Shown here: positions 22,524 to 31,460 of the stretch, piece by piece
How the letters are laid out: every line of letters begins with the position of its first letter
Position numbering within the stretch: the first letter of the stretch is position 1
DNA from: Streptomyces werraensis
GTDB lineage: Bacteria; Actinomycetota; Actinomycetes; Streptomycetales; Streptomycetaceae
Reading direction: 5' to 3'
Length of the DNA: 64,000 bases
NCBI GenBank assembly: GCA_014656175.1
Contig: BNBX01000004.1
Coordinates: 430,290 to 494,289, forward strand
Position numbers and translations under genes: made by a program
The notes under the pieces: model-generated
The model's input: the letters and a program-made list of their open reading frames with translations, nothing else
The model's database searches: none
What the model was told of the DNA's origin: nothing

Positions 22524-23728
22524 CGGGCGTCCTCGGACTTGGTCGGCTCGGCGGAGGGGGCGGACTGGGGAGCGCTCTGCGGCGCCTGCGGAGGCTGCGC
22601 GTACGGGTTCGCCGCCGGGGCGGCCGGAGCGGCCGCGGGGGCAGGGGGAGCGCCGTAGGGGCCCGCGGGGGCGGCCTGCGGCGGGGCGAAGGGCTGCCCG
22701 CCCTGCTGGGGCGGCGGCGGGGCGTACCAGCCGGGCTGGCCCTGGCCCGGCACCGGCATCGGCGGCTGCGCGCCCGGCGGGAGGGGCTGCTGGAGCCCCT
22801 CCTTCTGGTCGACGGTCGAACGGTAGTCGACGGCGCCCTGCGTCATCCGCATGTACGCCTCCTCCAGGGACGCCTGGTGCGGCGAGAGCTCCCACAGCCG
22901 TACGTCGTGGTCGTGGGCGAGGTCGCTGATCCGGGGCAGCGGCAGTCCCGTCACCCGCAGCGCGCCGTCCTGCTCGGGCAGCACATGGCCGCCGGCCTCG
23001 GTGATGGCCGCCGACAGCTTCTCGCGCTGCTGCGGCTCGCTGTCGGGCGTCCGCACCCGCGCGAAGTCGGCGGAGTTGGCGGAGATGAAGTCCCGCACGC
23101 TCATGTCCGCCATGAGCTGGCCGCGGCCGATCACGATGAGGTGGTCGGCGGTCAGCGCCATCTCGCTCATCAGGTGGGAGGAGACGAAGACCGTACGGCC
23201 CTCGGCGGCCAGCGACTTCATCAGGTTGCGCACCCAGAGGATGCCCTCGGGGTCGAGGCCGTTGACCGGCTCGTCGAACAGCAGCACCTGGGGATCGCCC
23301 AGCAGCGCGGCGGCGATGCCCAGGCGCTGCCCCATGCCGAGCGAGAAGCCCTTGGACCGCCGGCCCGCCACCTCGTGCAGGCCCACCACGCCCAGCACCT
23401 CGTCCACCCGGCGGGCCGGGATGCCCGACAGCTGGGCCAGGCTGAGCAGGTGGTTGCGGGCGGACCGGCCGCCGTGCACCGCTTTGGCGTCCAGCAGCGC
23501 ACCCACCTGGCGGGGGGCGTTGGGCAGCCTGTCGTACGGGTGGCCGCAGATCGTGACATGGCCCGCGGTGGGATTGTCCAGACCGAGGATCATCCGCATC
23601 GTCGTCGACTTGCCCGAGCCGTTGGGGCCCAGGAAGCCGGTGACGGCGCCGGGACGCACCTGGAAGGAAAGGTTGTACACAGCGGTCTTGTCGCCGTACC
23701 GCTTGGTCAGGCCGACTGCCTCGATCAT
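22520..23728 (-). CDS. ABC exporter ATP-binding protein with Pro/Gln-rich tail (module 1)
   Basis: 402-aa ATPase. Walker A GPNGSGKST, signature-like FSLGMGQRLG, Walker B VLLFDEP and the H-loop SSHLM are all intact in the first 230 residues; the DrrA-type C-terminal domain continues to about 300. The last 100 residues are low complexity, rich in Pro, Gln, Ala and Gly, a feature its paralogue at 24637 lacks. The start is ambiguous between ATG 23728 (MIEAVGLTKRYG) and GTG 23737. Operon with the downstream permease. Confidence 0.9.
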   Translation of the reverse strand: MIEAVGLTKRYGDKTAVYNLSFQVRPGAVTGFLGPNGSGKSTTMRMILGLDNPTAGHVTICGHPYDRLPNAPRQVGALLDAKAVHGGRSARNHLLSLAQLSGIPARRVDEVLGVVGLHEVAGRRSKGFSLGMGQRLGIAAALLGDPQVLLFDEPVNGLDPEGILWVRNLMKSLAAEGRTVFVSSHLMSEMALTADHLIVIGRGQLMADMSVRDFISANSADFARVRTPDSEPQQREKLSAAITEAGGHVLPEQDGALRVTGLPLPRISDLAHDHDVRLWELSPHQASLEEAYMRMTQGAVDYRSTVDQKEGLQQPLPPGAQPPMPVPGQGQPGWYAPPPPQQGGQPFAPPQAAPAGPYGAPPAPAAAPAAPAANPYAQPPQAPQSAPQSAPSAEPTKSEDAR

Positions 23729-23860
23729 GCTCCGCACCCATCGAAAGGTTCAGGACAGCGGGGCATACGCCCCCCGTAAGGGTTAGGAGCTTATCGGGGC
23801 GCTGACGGTTCCGCTCAAGGGTGCATCACGGACGGACCGGAACCGCTCCCGAACGGTCGT

Positions 23861-24634
23861 TCACTGCGCGTCACGCCGCTTCAGCAGCACGTAGCCGCCG
23901 ACGACCGCCGCGATCACCCACAGCGCCATGATGCCAAGGCCGCCCCAGGGGCCGTACGGGGTGTCGTCGTCCACCGGGGTGACCACCCGCATGATCCTGC
24001 TGCCCGCCTGGTCGGGCAGGAACCGGCCGACCTTCTCGGTGGCGCTGACGTTGCCGAGGATGTTGGAGATCAGGAAGAAGAACGGCATCAGGATGCCCAG
24101 CGACAGCATGGGGGAACGCAGCATCGCGGCCACCCCCATGGAGAACAGCGCGATCAGCGTCATGTAGAGCCCGCCGCCGAACACCGCGCGCAGCACCCCG
24201 TCGTCGCCGATGGACGCCGCGAGGTCGCCGAGCATCAGCTGGCCAAGGAAGAACGTGGCGAAGCTGGTGGCCATGCCGACCACGAACGCCAGCGCGGTGG
24301 CCACGGCGAGCTTGCTGAACAGGAAGACGCCCCGCTTGGGCACGGCCGCCAGCGAGGCGCGGATCATCCCGGTGCTGTACTCGTTCGACACCACCAGCAC
24401 CCCGAACACGATCATCGCGAGCTGGCCCAGGCTGGTCCCGGCGAAGCTGATGAACGTCGGATCGAAGGAAAGCCGCTCCCGCTCGCTGAGGCTGCCGAAC
24501 TCGTTCTTCGACAGCGCCGAGATCAGCATGCCGAGGGCGATGGTGACGACCACCGCGGTGGACAGCGTCCACACGGTCGACGCCACCGACCGGATCTTGG
24601 TCCACTCCGACCGTACGACCTGTGCCGTCGCCAT
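23861..24634 (-). CDS. ABC-2 type exporter permease (module 2)
   Basis: 257-aa permease with about six hydrophobic segments. It shares with the module 1 permease the opening RSEWTKIRSVASTVWTL, the central SNEYSTGMIRASLAAVPKRG block and the ending LLKRRDA, so the two are tandem paralogues; it lacks the Pro-rich N-terminal segment. The gene begins two bases after the stop of its ATPase partner. Confidence 0.9.
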   Translation of the reverse strand: MATAQVVRSEWTKIRSVASTVWTLSTAVVVTIALGMLISALSKNEFGSLSERERLSFDPTFISFAGTSLGQLAMIVFGVLVVSNEYSTGMIRASLAAVPKRGVFLFSKLAVATALAFVVGMATSFATFFLGQLMLGDLAASIGDDGVLRAVFGGGLYMTLIALFSMGVAAMLRSPMLSLGILMPFFFLISNILGNVSATEKVGRFLPDQAGSRIMRVVTPVDDDTPYGPWGGLGIMALWVIAAVVGGYVLLKRRDAQ

Positions 24635-24636
24635 GC

Positions 24637-25593
24637 TCAGCCCTTCCTCCAGCTCTCGCCCCACTGCTGCTGCGGGGGCAGGGGCGCGCCGGTGTGCGCG
24701 TGGTACTCCACCGACTCCGCCGTCAACTGCATGAACGCCTCCTCCAGGGAGGCCTGCTGCGGGCTCAGTTCGTGCAGCACCACCCCGTTGCGGGCGGCCA
24801 GCTCGCCGATCTTCTCGGCGGGCGTCCCGTCCACCTCCAGCGTCCCGTCCGCGCCGTCCACGGCGGTGACGCCGGCCTGGTGCAGCGCGTCCAGCAGCGC
24901 CTCCCGCTGCGGGCTGCGCACCCGGACGTAGGAGCGGGAGTTGCGTTCGATGAACTCCGCCATCGAGGTGTCGGCGAGCAGCCGCCCCTGCCCGATGACC
25001 ACGAGGTGGTCCGCCGTCAGGGCCATCTCGCTCATCAGGTGGGAGGAGACGAACACCGTGCGGCCCTGCTCGGCCAGCGACTTCATCAGCGTACGGATCC
25101 AGTGGATGCCCTCGGGGTCGAGGCCGTTGACCGGTTCGTCGAACATCAGGATCCGAGGGTCGCCGAGCAGGGCGGCGGCGATGCCGAGCCGCTGCCCCAT
25201 GCCGAGCGAGAACCCCTTGGCCTTCTTCCGGGCCACCGCCGTCAGGCCGACCTCGCCCAGCACCTCCCGCACCCGCCGTTCGGGGATGCCGTTGCTCTGC
25301 GCGAGCCACAGCAGGTGGTTGTAGGCGCTGCGCCCCGGGTGCACTCCCTTGGCCTCCAGCAGGGCCCCGATGTACGTCAGGGGGTCCTGGAGCCGGTCGT
25401 AGTGCGTGCCGTCGATGCGGACGTCCCCCGCGGTGGGGTGGTCGAGCCCCAGGATCATCCGCATCGTGGTCGACTTGCCGGCGCCGTTCGGGCCGAGGAA
25501 GCCCGTGACGATGCCCGGCCGGACGGTGAAGGTCAGGTTGTCCACCGCGACCTTCTCGCCGTACCGCTTGGTCAGCCCCTCCAGCTCGATCAT
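24637..25593 (-). CDS. ABC exporter ATP-binding protein (module 2)
   Basis: 318-aa ATPase. Walker A GPNGAGKST, LSGGQ-equivalent FSLGMGQRLG, Walker B ILMFDEP and SSHLM H-loop. It closely matches the module 1 ATPase through residue 300, including the LMSEMALTADHLVVIGQGRL stretch, but ends without the Pro/Gln tail. No clear ribosome binding site precedes the ATG, so translation may be leaderless or weak. Confidence 0.9.
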   Translation of the reverse strand: MIELEGLTKRYGEKVAVDNLTFTVRPGIVTGFLGPNGAGKSTTMRMILGLDHPTAGDVRIDGTHYDRLQDPLTYIGALLEAKGVHPGRSAYNHLLWLAQSNGIPERRVREVLGEVGLTAVARKKAKGFSLGMGQRLGIAAALLGDPRILMFDEPVNGLDPEGIHWIRTLMKSLAEQGRTVFVSSHLMSEMALTADHLVVIGQGRLLADTSMAEFIERNSRSYVRVRSPQREALLDALHQAGVTAVDGADGTLEVDGTPAEKIGELAARNGVVLHELSPQQASLEEAFMQLTAESVEYHAHTGAPLPPQQQWGESWRKG

Positions 25594-25611
25594 GCGGCCA
25601 CGCTAGAACGG

Positions 25612-25651
25612 GCCGAAGCCCTCTGCCACCGCAGTGGCAGAGGGCTTCGGC
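25612..25651 (-). terminator. Terminator hairpin after filP
   Basis: Perfect 18-bp stem (25612-25629 with 25634-25651) and a CGCA loop; the arm reads GCCGAAGCCCTCTGCCAC. It lies 25 bases past the filP stop and just upstream of the ABC operon start. Confidence 0.8.
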
Positions 25652-25675
25652 CTGTGTCCGGGTCGCCCGGTGGTG

Positions 25676-26614
25676 CTACCGGGACTGCTGGGCCGGGACG
25701 CCGCGGGAGACGGGCTCGTCCTCGGTGGCGGGCGCGCCGGTGGCGGCGACCGCGGCACCCGTGAGGGTCGCCAGCATCTCGCGGACGTTGGTCAGCTGGG
25801 CGTTGATGGAGTCGCGGCGGTTGGTCAGCGCCGCGAGCTCCCGCTCGGACTCCGAACGGATCCGGTCGGCCTTGGCGTTGGCGTCGGCCACGATGTCCTC
25901 GGCCTGGCGCTGGGCGGTCTCCACCGTCTGGCGGGCCCGGCGCTCGGCGTCGGTGCGCAGCTTCTCGGCCTCCAGGCGGAGCTGCTCGGCGCGGTGCTCG
26001 ATCTCCGCGAGTCGCTTCTCGGCCTTGGCCTGACGCGAGGCCAGGTCACGCTCGGACTGCTCGCGGCGCTTCGCCAGGTTCGTCTCGAAGTCCGCGGCGG
26101 CCTGCGCGGCCTTGGCGCGGGTCTCCTCGAAGAGGGCCTCCGCCTCCTCGCGCTTGGACTGGGCGTCCTTCTGCGCCTCGGAGCGCAGCTGCGCGGCCTC
26201 GCCCTGGGCCTTCTCGACGATCCGGACGCCTTCGTCCTCGGCCTTGGCCTTGCGCTCGGCGGCGTAGGACTCGGCGTCGTTGCGCACCTGCTGGGCGGCC
26301 GACTCGGCGAGCTCACGGTGCTGCTCCGCGGCGCGCCGGGCCTCCTCGCGCAGGTCCTTGGCCTCCTCCTCGGCGAGACGGAGGATCTTCTCCACGCGCG
26401 CGCCGAGACCCGCGTACGACGGCTCGGCGTCGTTGATCTGGGCCTGGGCGTTCTGCGTCTCGAGGTGGAGCTCTTCGATGCGCTTTTCCAGAGCGGTGAT
26501 GCGGGCGAGAGCGCTGTCACGGTCGGAGACGAGCTTGGAGATACGTTCGTCCACCTGAGCGCGGTCGTACCCACGCCGCACAAGCTCGAAGCCGTAGGGG
26601 GAAGTGTCGCTCAT
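25676..26614 (-). CDS. filP: Coiled-coil intermediate-filament-like protein FilP
   Basis: 312-aa, almost entirely coiled-coil protein. The short N-terminal part (MSDTSPYGFELVRRGYDRAQVDERISKLV) has the DivIVA-like GYDRAQVDERI segment; residues 30-285 are Ala/Glu/Arg/Gln heptads. FilP forms cytoskeletal networks near hyphal tips, works with DivIVA and Scy, and supports cell rigidity in Streptomyces. Length and neighbourhood (directly downstream of scy on the same strand) match S. coelicolor FilP. Separate transcript likely: 183 bases separate it from scy and hold a possible promoter. Confidence 0.94.
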   Translation of the reverse strand: MSDTSPYGFELVRRGYDRAQVDERISKLVSDRDSALARITALEKRIEELHLETQNAQAQINDAEPSYAGLGARVEKILRLAEEEAKDLREEARRAAEQHRELAESAAQQVRNDAESYAAERKAKAEDEGVRIVEKAQGEAAQLRSEAQKDAQSKREEAEALFEETRAKAAQAAADFETNLAKRREQSERDLASRQAKAEKRLAEIEHRAEQLRLEAEKLRTDAERRARQTVETAQRQAEDIVADANAKADRIRSESERELAALTNRRDSINAQLTNVREMLATLTGAAVAATGAPATEDEPVSRGVPAQQSR

Positions 26615-26674
26615 GGGGTTCCTGTCGAATGAGACCGGTGAGGTGATAGGTGGAATCCTAGGGGCCGAAGCGCT

Positions 26675-26715
26675 GTGTCATCGAGCGGATGCACGTTTGA
26701 TACGGAAGATGACAC
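26675..26715. repeat. Inverted repeat in the filP upstream region
   Basis: GTGTCATC (26675-26682) and GATGACAC (26708-26715) form an exact 8-bp dyad with 25 bases between. On the minus strand the arm nearer filP overlaps a possible -35 (GATGAC, 16 bp before TAGGAT at 26660-26655). Could be an operator; not a typical terminator. Confidence 0.4.
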
Positions 26716-26797
26716 CCCTTTTGAGTGGCTCGCCGCCGGAAGCCTTGCCAAAGCCATGGTCAAAGCCCTCACCGTACAAGGGAATTCGCCCGGTTTG

Positions 26798-29700
26798 CTA
26801 GCTATCGGTTGACTTGCCACCCGTACGGGTAGCACCTGCCGCGGCCCCTGCCTTGACGCCGTTGTCCTTGCCGCCCGCCGGGGCTTCGAAGGACTCCAGG
26901 GCCTCCAGGACGTCCTGGACGCGCGAGATCTCCGCGTTGATGTCCTCGCGGCGCCGGACGAGGACTTCCAGCTCGCGCTTGCCCTCCTCGACGGTGCGCC
27001 GTGCCTCGCGCACCGCCTCGGCCTTCAGCTCCTCGGCCTCCTTCACGAGCGTGGCCTTCTTCTGCTCCGCCTCCTTCAGAAGACCCTCGGCCTTCTTCAC
27101 GGCGGCGATGCGCACCTTGCCCGCCTCGGAGTTGGCCTCGGAGACGATCTCCTTCGCCTTGGCCTCCGCCTTGGCCAGCTGCTCCTCCGCGGCCTTGATC
27201 AGCGCGTCGCAGCGGTCGCCGGCGGACTTCATGGTCTCCGCCGCCTCGCGCCGGGCCCGCTCGTGCAGCTCCTCGATCTCCCTGGTGATGCGGTCGCGCA
27301 GCTCCTCCGCGCGCTCCCGGATCTGCGTCGCGTCCCGGCGTGCGCCTACCAGCAGCTCGTCGGCGTCCGTACGGGCCTTCTCCACCAGGGAGTTGCCCTC
27401 GACCCGCGCCTCGGACACCAGCCGCTCGGCCTCGCTGCGGGCCGCGCCCACCATGGTGTCCGCCTGCGACTCGGCGTCGGCCGTCGTCTTCAGCGCCTGC
27501 TGCTGCGCCTCGGTGAGCAGCTTGTCCGCCTCGGCGGTGGTCTCCGTGATGAGGGTGTCGACCTGCTCGGCCGCCTCCGAACGCCGCTTGTTGGCCTCCT
27601 TGCGGGCCTCGTCCAGCGTCCGCTCGGCCTCGTCGCGCGCGGAGGACACCAGCCGCTCCGCCTCCGACTCCGCGTCGGCCTTGACCCGCTCGGCCTCGTG
27701 CCGCAGCCGCTCCGCGTGCTGCTGCGCCGACCCCACCGTCTCCGCGGCCTCGGCGCGCAGCCGCTCCGCGTCGCCGGTGGCGTCCGCGATGAGCTTCTCC
27801 GCCTTGGCGACCGACTCCGAACGCACCCGCTCGGCCTCGGCGACCGTCTCGTCGGTGAGCCGCTCAGCCTCGCTGCGCGCCTCGGTGATGAGCGTGTCCG
27901 CCTGCGTCGCCGCGTCCGAACGGATCCGGTTGGCGTCCTGGCGGGCCTCCGCCCGGGTACGCGCCGCGGCCTGCTCGGCCTCGGCGACCGCGTCGGACGC
28001 CTCGGTGCGCAGCCGCTGCGCGTGCTCGGAGACCTCGGCGCGGATCCGGTCCGCCTCCGTGATCGCCTCCGAAACCGTGCGCTCCGCAAGGGACTTGGCC
28101 TCCTCGGCCTCCTCCTGCGCCTCGCGCCGCATCCGGCCCGCGTCCTCGCTGGCCCGCTCCCGCTCCGCGTAGGCGTCGGCGCGGACCCGGTCCGCCTCCT
28201 CCTCGGCCTCGCGCCGGGTGCGCTCCGCCGCGTGCTCGGCGGCGCTGCGCAGCCCGGTGATCTCCTCCTGCGCCTGCTCGTGCAGCCCCGCGACGGAGTC
28301 CCGCACCTGCTGGGCGTGAAGCTCGGCCGCCGACACCATCTCCGTGGCGCGCCGGTCCGCCTCCTCGACCAGCCGTACGGCCTCGGCCTGTGCCTCCTCC
28401 ACACGGGTGCGCGCCGCCGCCAGCAGTTCCTCGCTCTGCTCGCGGGCCCGCCGACGCTCCTCGCCGGCCTCCTCGCGGGCCGCGCCGAGGAGTTCCTCCG
28501 CCTCCCGGCGCCGCCGGGCCGCCTCCTCCTGCGCCGCCGCCAGCGTCTCGGACGCCTCCGTGCCGATCCGCTCGGCGGCCGCCTGGGCCTCCGCGCGCAT
28601 CCGGTCCGCGCTGTCCTGCGCCTCCGACTTGAGCCGCTCCGCCTCCGCCGCGGCCTCCGACCGCAGCCGCACGGCGACGGCCTCGCCCTCCGCCCGGGAC
28701 GCCGACGCGTCCGCGGCGGCCTCGTCGCGCAGCCGCTCGGCCTCCTGCTCCGCCTGCTGCTGCAGCGTACGGATCCGCTCGGCGGCCTCGGTGCGCAGCC
28801 GCTCGGCCTCCTCGGTCGCCTCGCGGCGGATCCGGGCGGCCTCCTCGCGCGCGTCGCTCAGCGCCTGCTCGGCCGAGGCGAGGCGCTCCTCGGCCTCGGT
28901 GTGCAGCCGGGTCAGCTCCTCGGCGGCCTCCGCGCGCCGCGCCTCCACGGCCCGCTCGGTCTCCTCGCGCAGCTCGCGCGCGGCCCGCTCGGCGTCCTCC
29001 TTGAGCGCGTCGGCCTGCTCCGCGGCCTCCGCTCGGTGCCGCTCGGCCTCCTTGCGGGTGCGCTCCAGGGTCTCCTCGGCCTGCCGGCGCAGCGTCGTGG
29101 CGCGCTCGATGGCCTCGGTGCGGACCTTCTCGCTGTCCGTCTGCGCGGTGGAGCGCAGTTCGTCCGCGTCCGCCTTGGCCTTGGCGAGCAGCTCCTCGGC
29201 GGACTTGGCCGCCTCCTCGATCTGCGCCACGGCCTCCTTGCGGGCCTCCGCGCGGATCTTCTCGCCCTCGGCGACCGCGTCGGCGCGCAACTGCTCGGCC
29301 TCGCCGCGCAGCCGGCGCGCCTCCTCCTGCAGCTCGACCGTCTTGGCGCGGTACTCCTTGGTGTCGTCCTTCGCCGCGCCCTTGAGCTGCTCGGCGATGT
29401 CGTGCGCCTCGGCGCGCAGCCGGTCGGCCTCGGCCTCGGCCTCGCGGCGGATCCGCTCCGCCTCCTCGGCGGCCGCCTTGGTGGTCCGCTTGGCCTCCTC
29501 GGACGCCTTGTTGAGCACGTCCTCGGCGGTCTTGGCCGCCTTGGACAGCTGGGTGGCCGACTCCTCCGCGGTGAGCGTACGGGCCTTCTCCGCGGCCTCC
29601 GCGACGATCTTCTCCGCCTCGGCGCGGGCGTCGGCGACCAGCTGCTCGGCGTCCGCCTTGGTGGCCTCCGCCTCCTTGGTCGCCTCGCTGACCAGCCGCG

Positions 29701-30646
29701 CCACCTGCTCCTTGGCGGTGCGCGTACGGGTCTCGTTGGCGGCCTCGGCGGACGCCAGCGCCTTGGCGGCGGCCTCCTTCGCCTCGGCGAGCACCTTCTC
29801 GGCCTCGGACCGCGCCTCGCGCAGCGCGCTCTCCGCCTGGGCCATCCGCTCCTCGGCGGCCCGGCTCATCTCCTGCGCCCGGCGGCGCGCCGACTCCGAC
29901 TCGGTGACCGTGGAGGTGCGCAGCTGCTCGGCGTGCTCGGTGGCCTCCTGGGCCTGCGTGGACGCGGCGTTCAGCAGCCGCTCGGCGTCCGCGCGGGCGC
30001 GGCGCAGCAGCTGCTCGGCCTCGCTGCGGGCCGCCTCCGCCTCGCTCTGCAGCCTGCGGCGGGCCTCGGCGGTCAGCCGCTCGGCCTCCTCGCGCGCGGC
30101 GGCCAGGGCCTGCTCCCGCTCGGCGCGGGTCTCCTCCATCAGGCGGCGGGCCTGCTCCTCGGTGCGGGCCCGCAGCTGCTCCGCCCACGCCACGTTCTCG
30201 TTGACGTGCGTCTCGACGGTCTGGCGGCGCTCCGCCAGCTCCTGGTCGAGCTGCTGACGCCGGGCCACCGCCTCCTGGTGCAGTTCCGCCTGGAGGCGGG
30301 CGGCCTGCTCGGCGTGCTCCTGGAGGATGCGCTGGGTCTGGGCGCGGGCCTGGCTCAGCTCCCGCTCGGCGTCCGCGCGGAGCTGGTCGGCCTGCATCTG
30401 CGCGTTGCGCAGCAACTGCTCGGCCTGGTAACCGATGTCGCCGCCGTCGTAGGCGGGCCGGGACATGATGGTGCGCCGCGCCTCGTGCAGCTTGGCGCGC
30501 AGCACCTCGACCTGGTAGCCGAGGTCCTCGGCGTGCTGGATCGCCTTTTCCCGCTCGGTCTTCAGCCGCTTCATCTCGGCTTCGAACCGAGAGAGGTGGT
30601 CGACGTCAGCCGCCGGCTCTCGCTCCTGGCTCTCGTAGCCCCGCAC
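26798..30646 (-). CDS. scy: Polarity scaffold protein Scy
   Basis: 1282-aa giant coiled-coil protein that organises the apical growth complex with DivIVA and FilP. After a short DivIVA-like N-terminus (VRGYESQEREPAADVDHLSRFEAEMKRLKTER), nearly the whole chain is Ala/Glu/Arg repeats of the form EEAxRxRxEAxExAERLR, consistent with a hendecad/51-residue repeat; the end carries LVRRREDINAEISRVQDVLEALESF, matching a similar terminal motif in FilP. The GTG at 30646 is preferred because homologues begin MRGYE; the frame remains open to 30697 without a better ribosome binding site. Slightly shorter than the roughly 1.3 kb-residue S. coelicolor protein, as expected for a repeat protein. Confidence 0.94.
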   Translation of the reverse strand: MRGYESQEREPAADVDHLSRFEAEMKRLKTEREKAIQHAEDLGYQVEVLRAKLHEARRTIMSRPAYDGGDIGYQAEQLLRNAQMQADQLRADAERELSQARAQTQRILQEHAEQAARLQAELHQEAVARRQQLDQELAERRQTVETHVNENVAWAEQLRARTEEQARRLMEETRAEREQALAAAREEAERLTAEARRRLQSEAEAARSEAEQLLRRARADAERLLNAASTQAQEATEHAEQLRTSTVTESESARRRAQEMSRAAEERMAQAESALREARSEAEKVLAEAKEAAAKALASAEAANETRTRTAKEQVARLVSEATKEAEATKADAEQLVADARAEAEKIVAEAAEKARTLTAEESATQLSKAAKTAEDVLNKASEEAKRTTKAAAEEAERIRREAEAEADRLRAEAHDIAEQLKGAAKDDTKEYRAKTVELQEEARRLRGEAEQLRADAVAEGEKIRAEARKEAVAQIEEAAKSAEELLAKAKADADELRSTAQTDSEKVRTEAIERATTLRRQAEETLERTRKEAERHRAEAAEQADALKEDAERAARELREETERAVEARRAEAAEELTRLHTEAEERLASAEQALSDAREEAARIRREATEEAERLRTEAAERIRTLQQQAEQEAERLRDEAAADASASRAEGEAVAVRLRSEAAAEAERLKSEAQDSADRMRAEAQAAAERIGTEASETLAAAQEEAARRRREAEELLGAAREEAGEERRRAREQSEELLAAARTRVEEAQAEAVRLVEEADRRATEMVSAAELHAQQVRDSVAGLHEQAQEEITGLRSAAEHAAERTRREAEEEADRVRADAYAERERASEDAGRMRREAQEEAEEAKSLAERTVSEAITEADRIRAEVSEHAQRLRTEASDAVAEAEQAAARTRAEARQDANRIRSDAATQADTLITEARSEAERLTDETVAEAERVRSESVAKAEKLIADATGDAERLRAEAAETVGSAQQHAERLRHEAERVKADAESEAERLVSSARDEAERTLDEARKEANKRRSEAAEQVDTLITETTAEADKLLTEAQQQALKTTADAESQADTMVGAARSEAERLVSEARVEGNSLVEKARTDADELLVGARRDATQIRERAEELRDRITREIEELHERARREAAETMKSAGDRCDALIKAAEEQLAKAEAKAKEIVSEANSEAGKVRIAAVKKAEGLLKEAEQKKATLVKEAEELKAEAVREARRTVEEGKRELEVLVRRREDINAEISRVQDVLEALESFEAPAGGKDNGVKAGAAAGATRTGGKSTDS

Positions 30647-30872
30647 TGCGCGGTCCCATCCGTCCCCTGGTCGCAAGTCTGGCCGAGCTCCGCCCATCCC
30701 GAACGGAGCCCCCGGGGAATGGTGTCAGATCAACGGCGGAGCATGGGCTGCTGCCCCGCGCTCGCCCCCCGCCACCCGGCCCCGGCGATCCCGTCGCCGA
30801 ACACGACGGGACTCGGTCACCACGCTTCGAGCGGCGACCAGACCCAACCCTACCGGCCCTTATGTACGTGGG

Positions 30873-31313
30873 TCAGTGCTCGGACGACTCAACGGGCGCG
30901 GAAGTGACCAGTTCTGTCAGTACGCCGTGGCAGTCCTTCGGGTGCAGGAAGGTGATCCGTGACCCCATGGAACCGCGCCGGGGCTCTTCGTACAGAACGC
31001 GTACGCCCTTCTCCTTGATGCCGGCCGCCTCCGTGTCGACGTCCGCCGTACCGAAAGCGATGTGGTGGACTCCCTCGCCGTTCTTCGCGAGCCACTTGGC
31101 GACGGTGGAGTCCTCGCGGGTCGGCTCGAGAAGCTGCAGGTAGGAGGCCCCGCCGTCCGAGGTCTCGTTGATCTTGAGCATGGCCTCGCGCACGCCCTGC
31201 TCCTCGTTGACCTCCGAGTGGAACACCTCGAAGCCGTAGGTGGAGCGGTAGAACTCCACGGTCTTGTCGAGGTCGAAGCAGGCGATCCCGATGTGGTCGA
31301 TTCGCGTCAGCAT
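30873..31313 (-). CDS. mce: Methylmalonyl-CoA epimerase
   Basis: 146-aa vicinal-oxygen-chelate fold enzyme that interconverts (2R)- and (2S)-methylmalonyl-CoA. Metal-ligand motifs are visible: DHIGIACFDL (His7), GVHHIAFG and GVLTELV. It links propionyl-CoA carboxylation to methylmalonyl-CoA mutase. Divergent from the thiolase gene over 147 bases, so the two may share control. Confidence 0.95.
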   Translation of the reverse strand: MLTRIDHIGIACFDLDKTVEFYRSTYGFEVFHSEVNEEQGVREAMLKINETSDGGASYLQLLEPTREDSTVAKWLAKNGEGVHHIAFGTADVDTEAAGIKEKGVRVLYEEPRRGSMGSRITFLHPKDCHGVLTELVTSAPVESSEH

Positions 31314-31460
31314 GAAATCAGTGCAGCGCCCCCGGGCCGGTTACGCAACGTGCGCGCGATCACACCGAAAGGCCGATGACGGGGTCACCCGCGCGTCAGT
31401 ACATTCGAAGTAAACCCTCGTTCACTCCTCGGCTGTGCAGCCGGAAGGGGACCGCAGCTC

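Noticed and set aside
27263..30907. 1214-codon open frame antisense to scy
   Set aside because: It mirrors the Ala/Glu/Arg repeat codons of scy; its product is an Arg/Leu/Gly-rich low-complexity chain with no recognisable domain. High-GC coding shadow.
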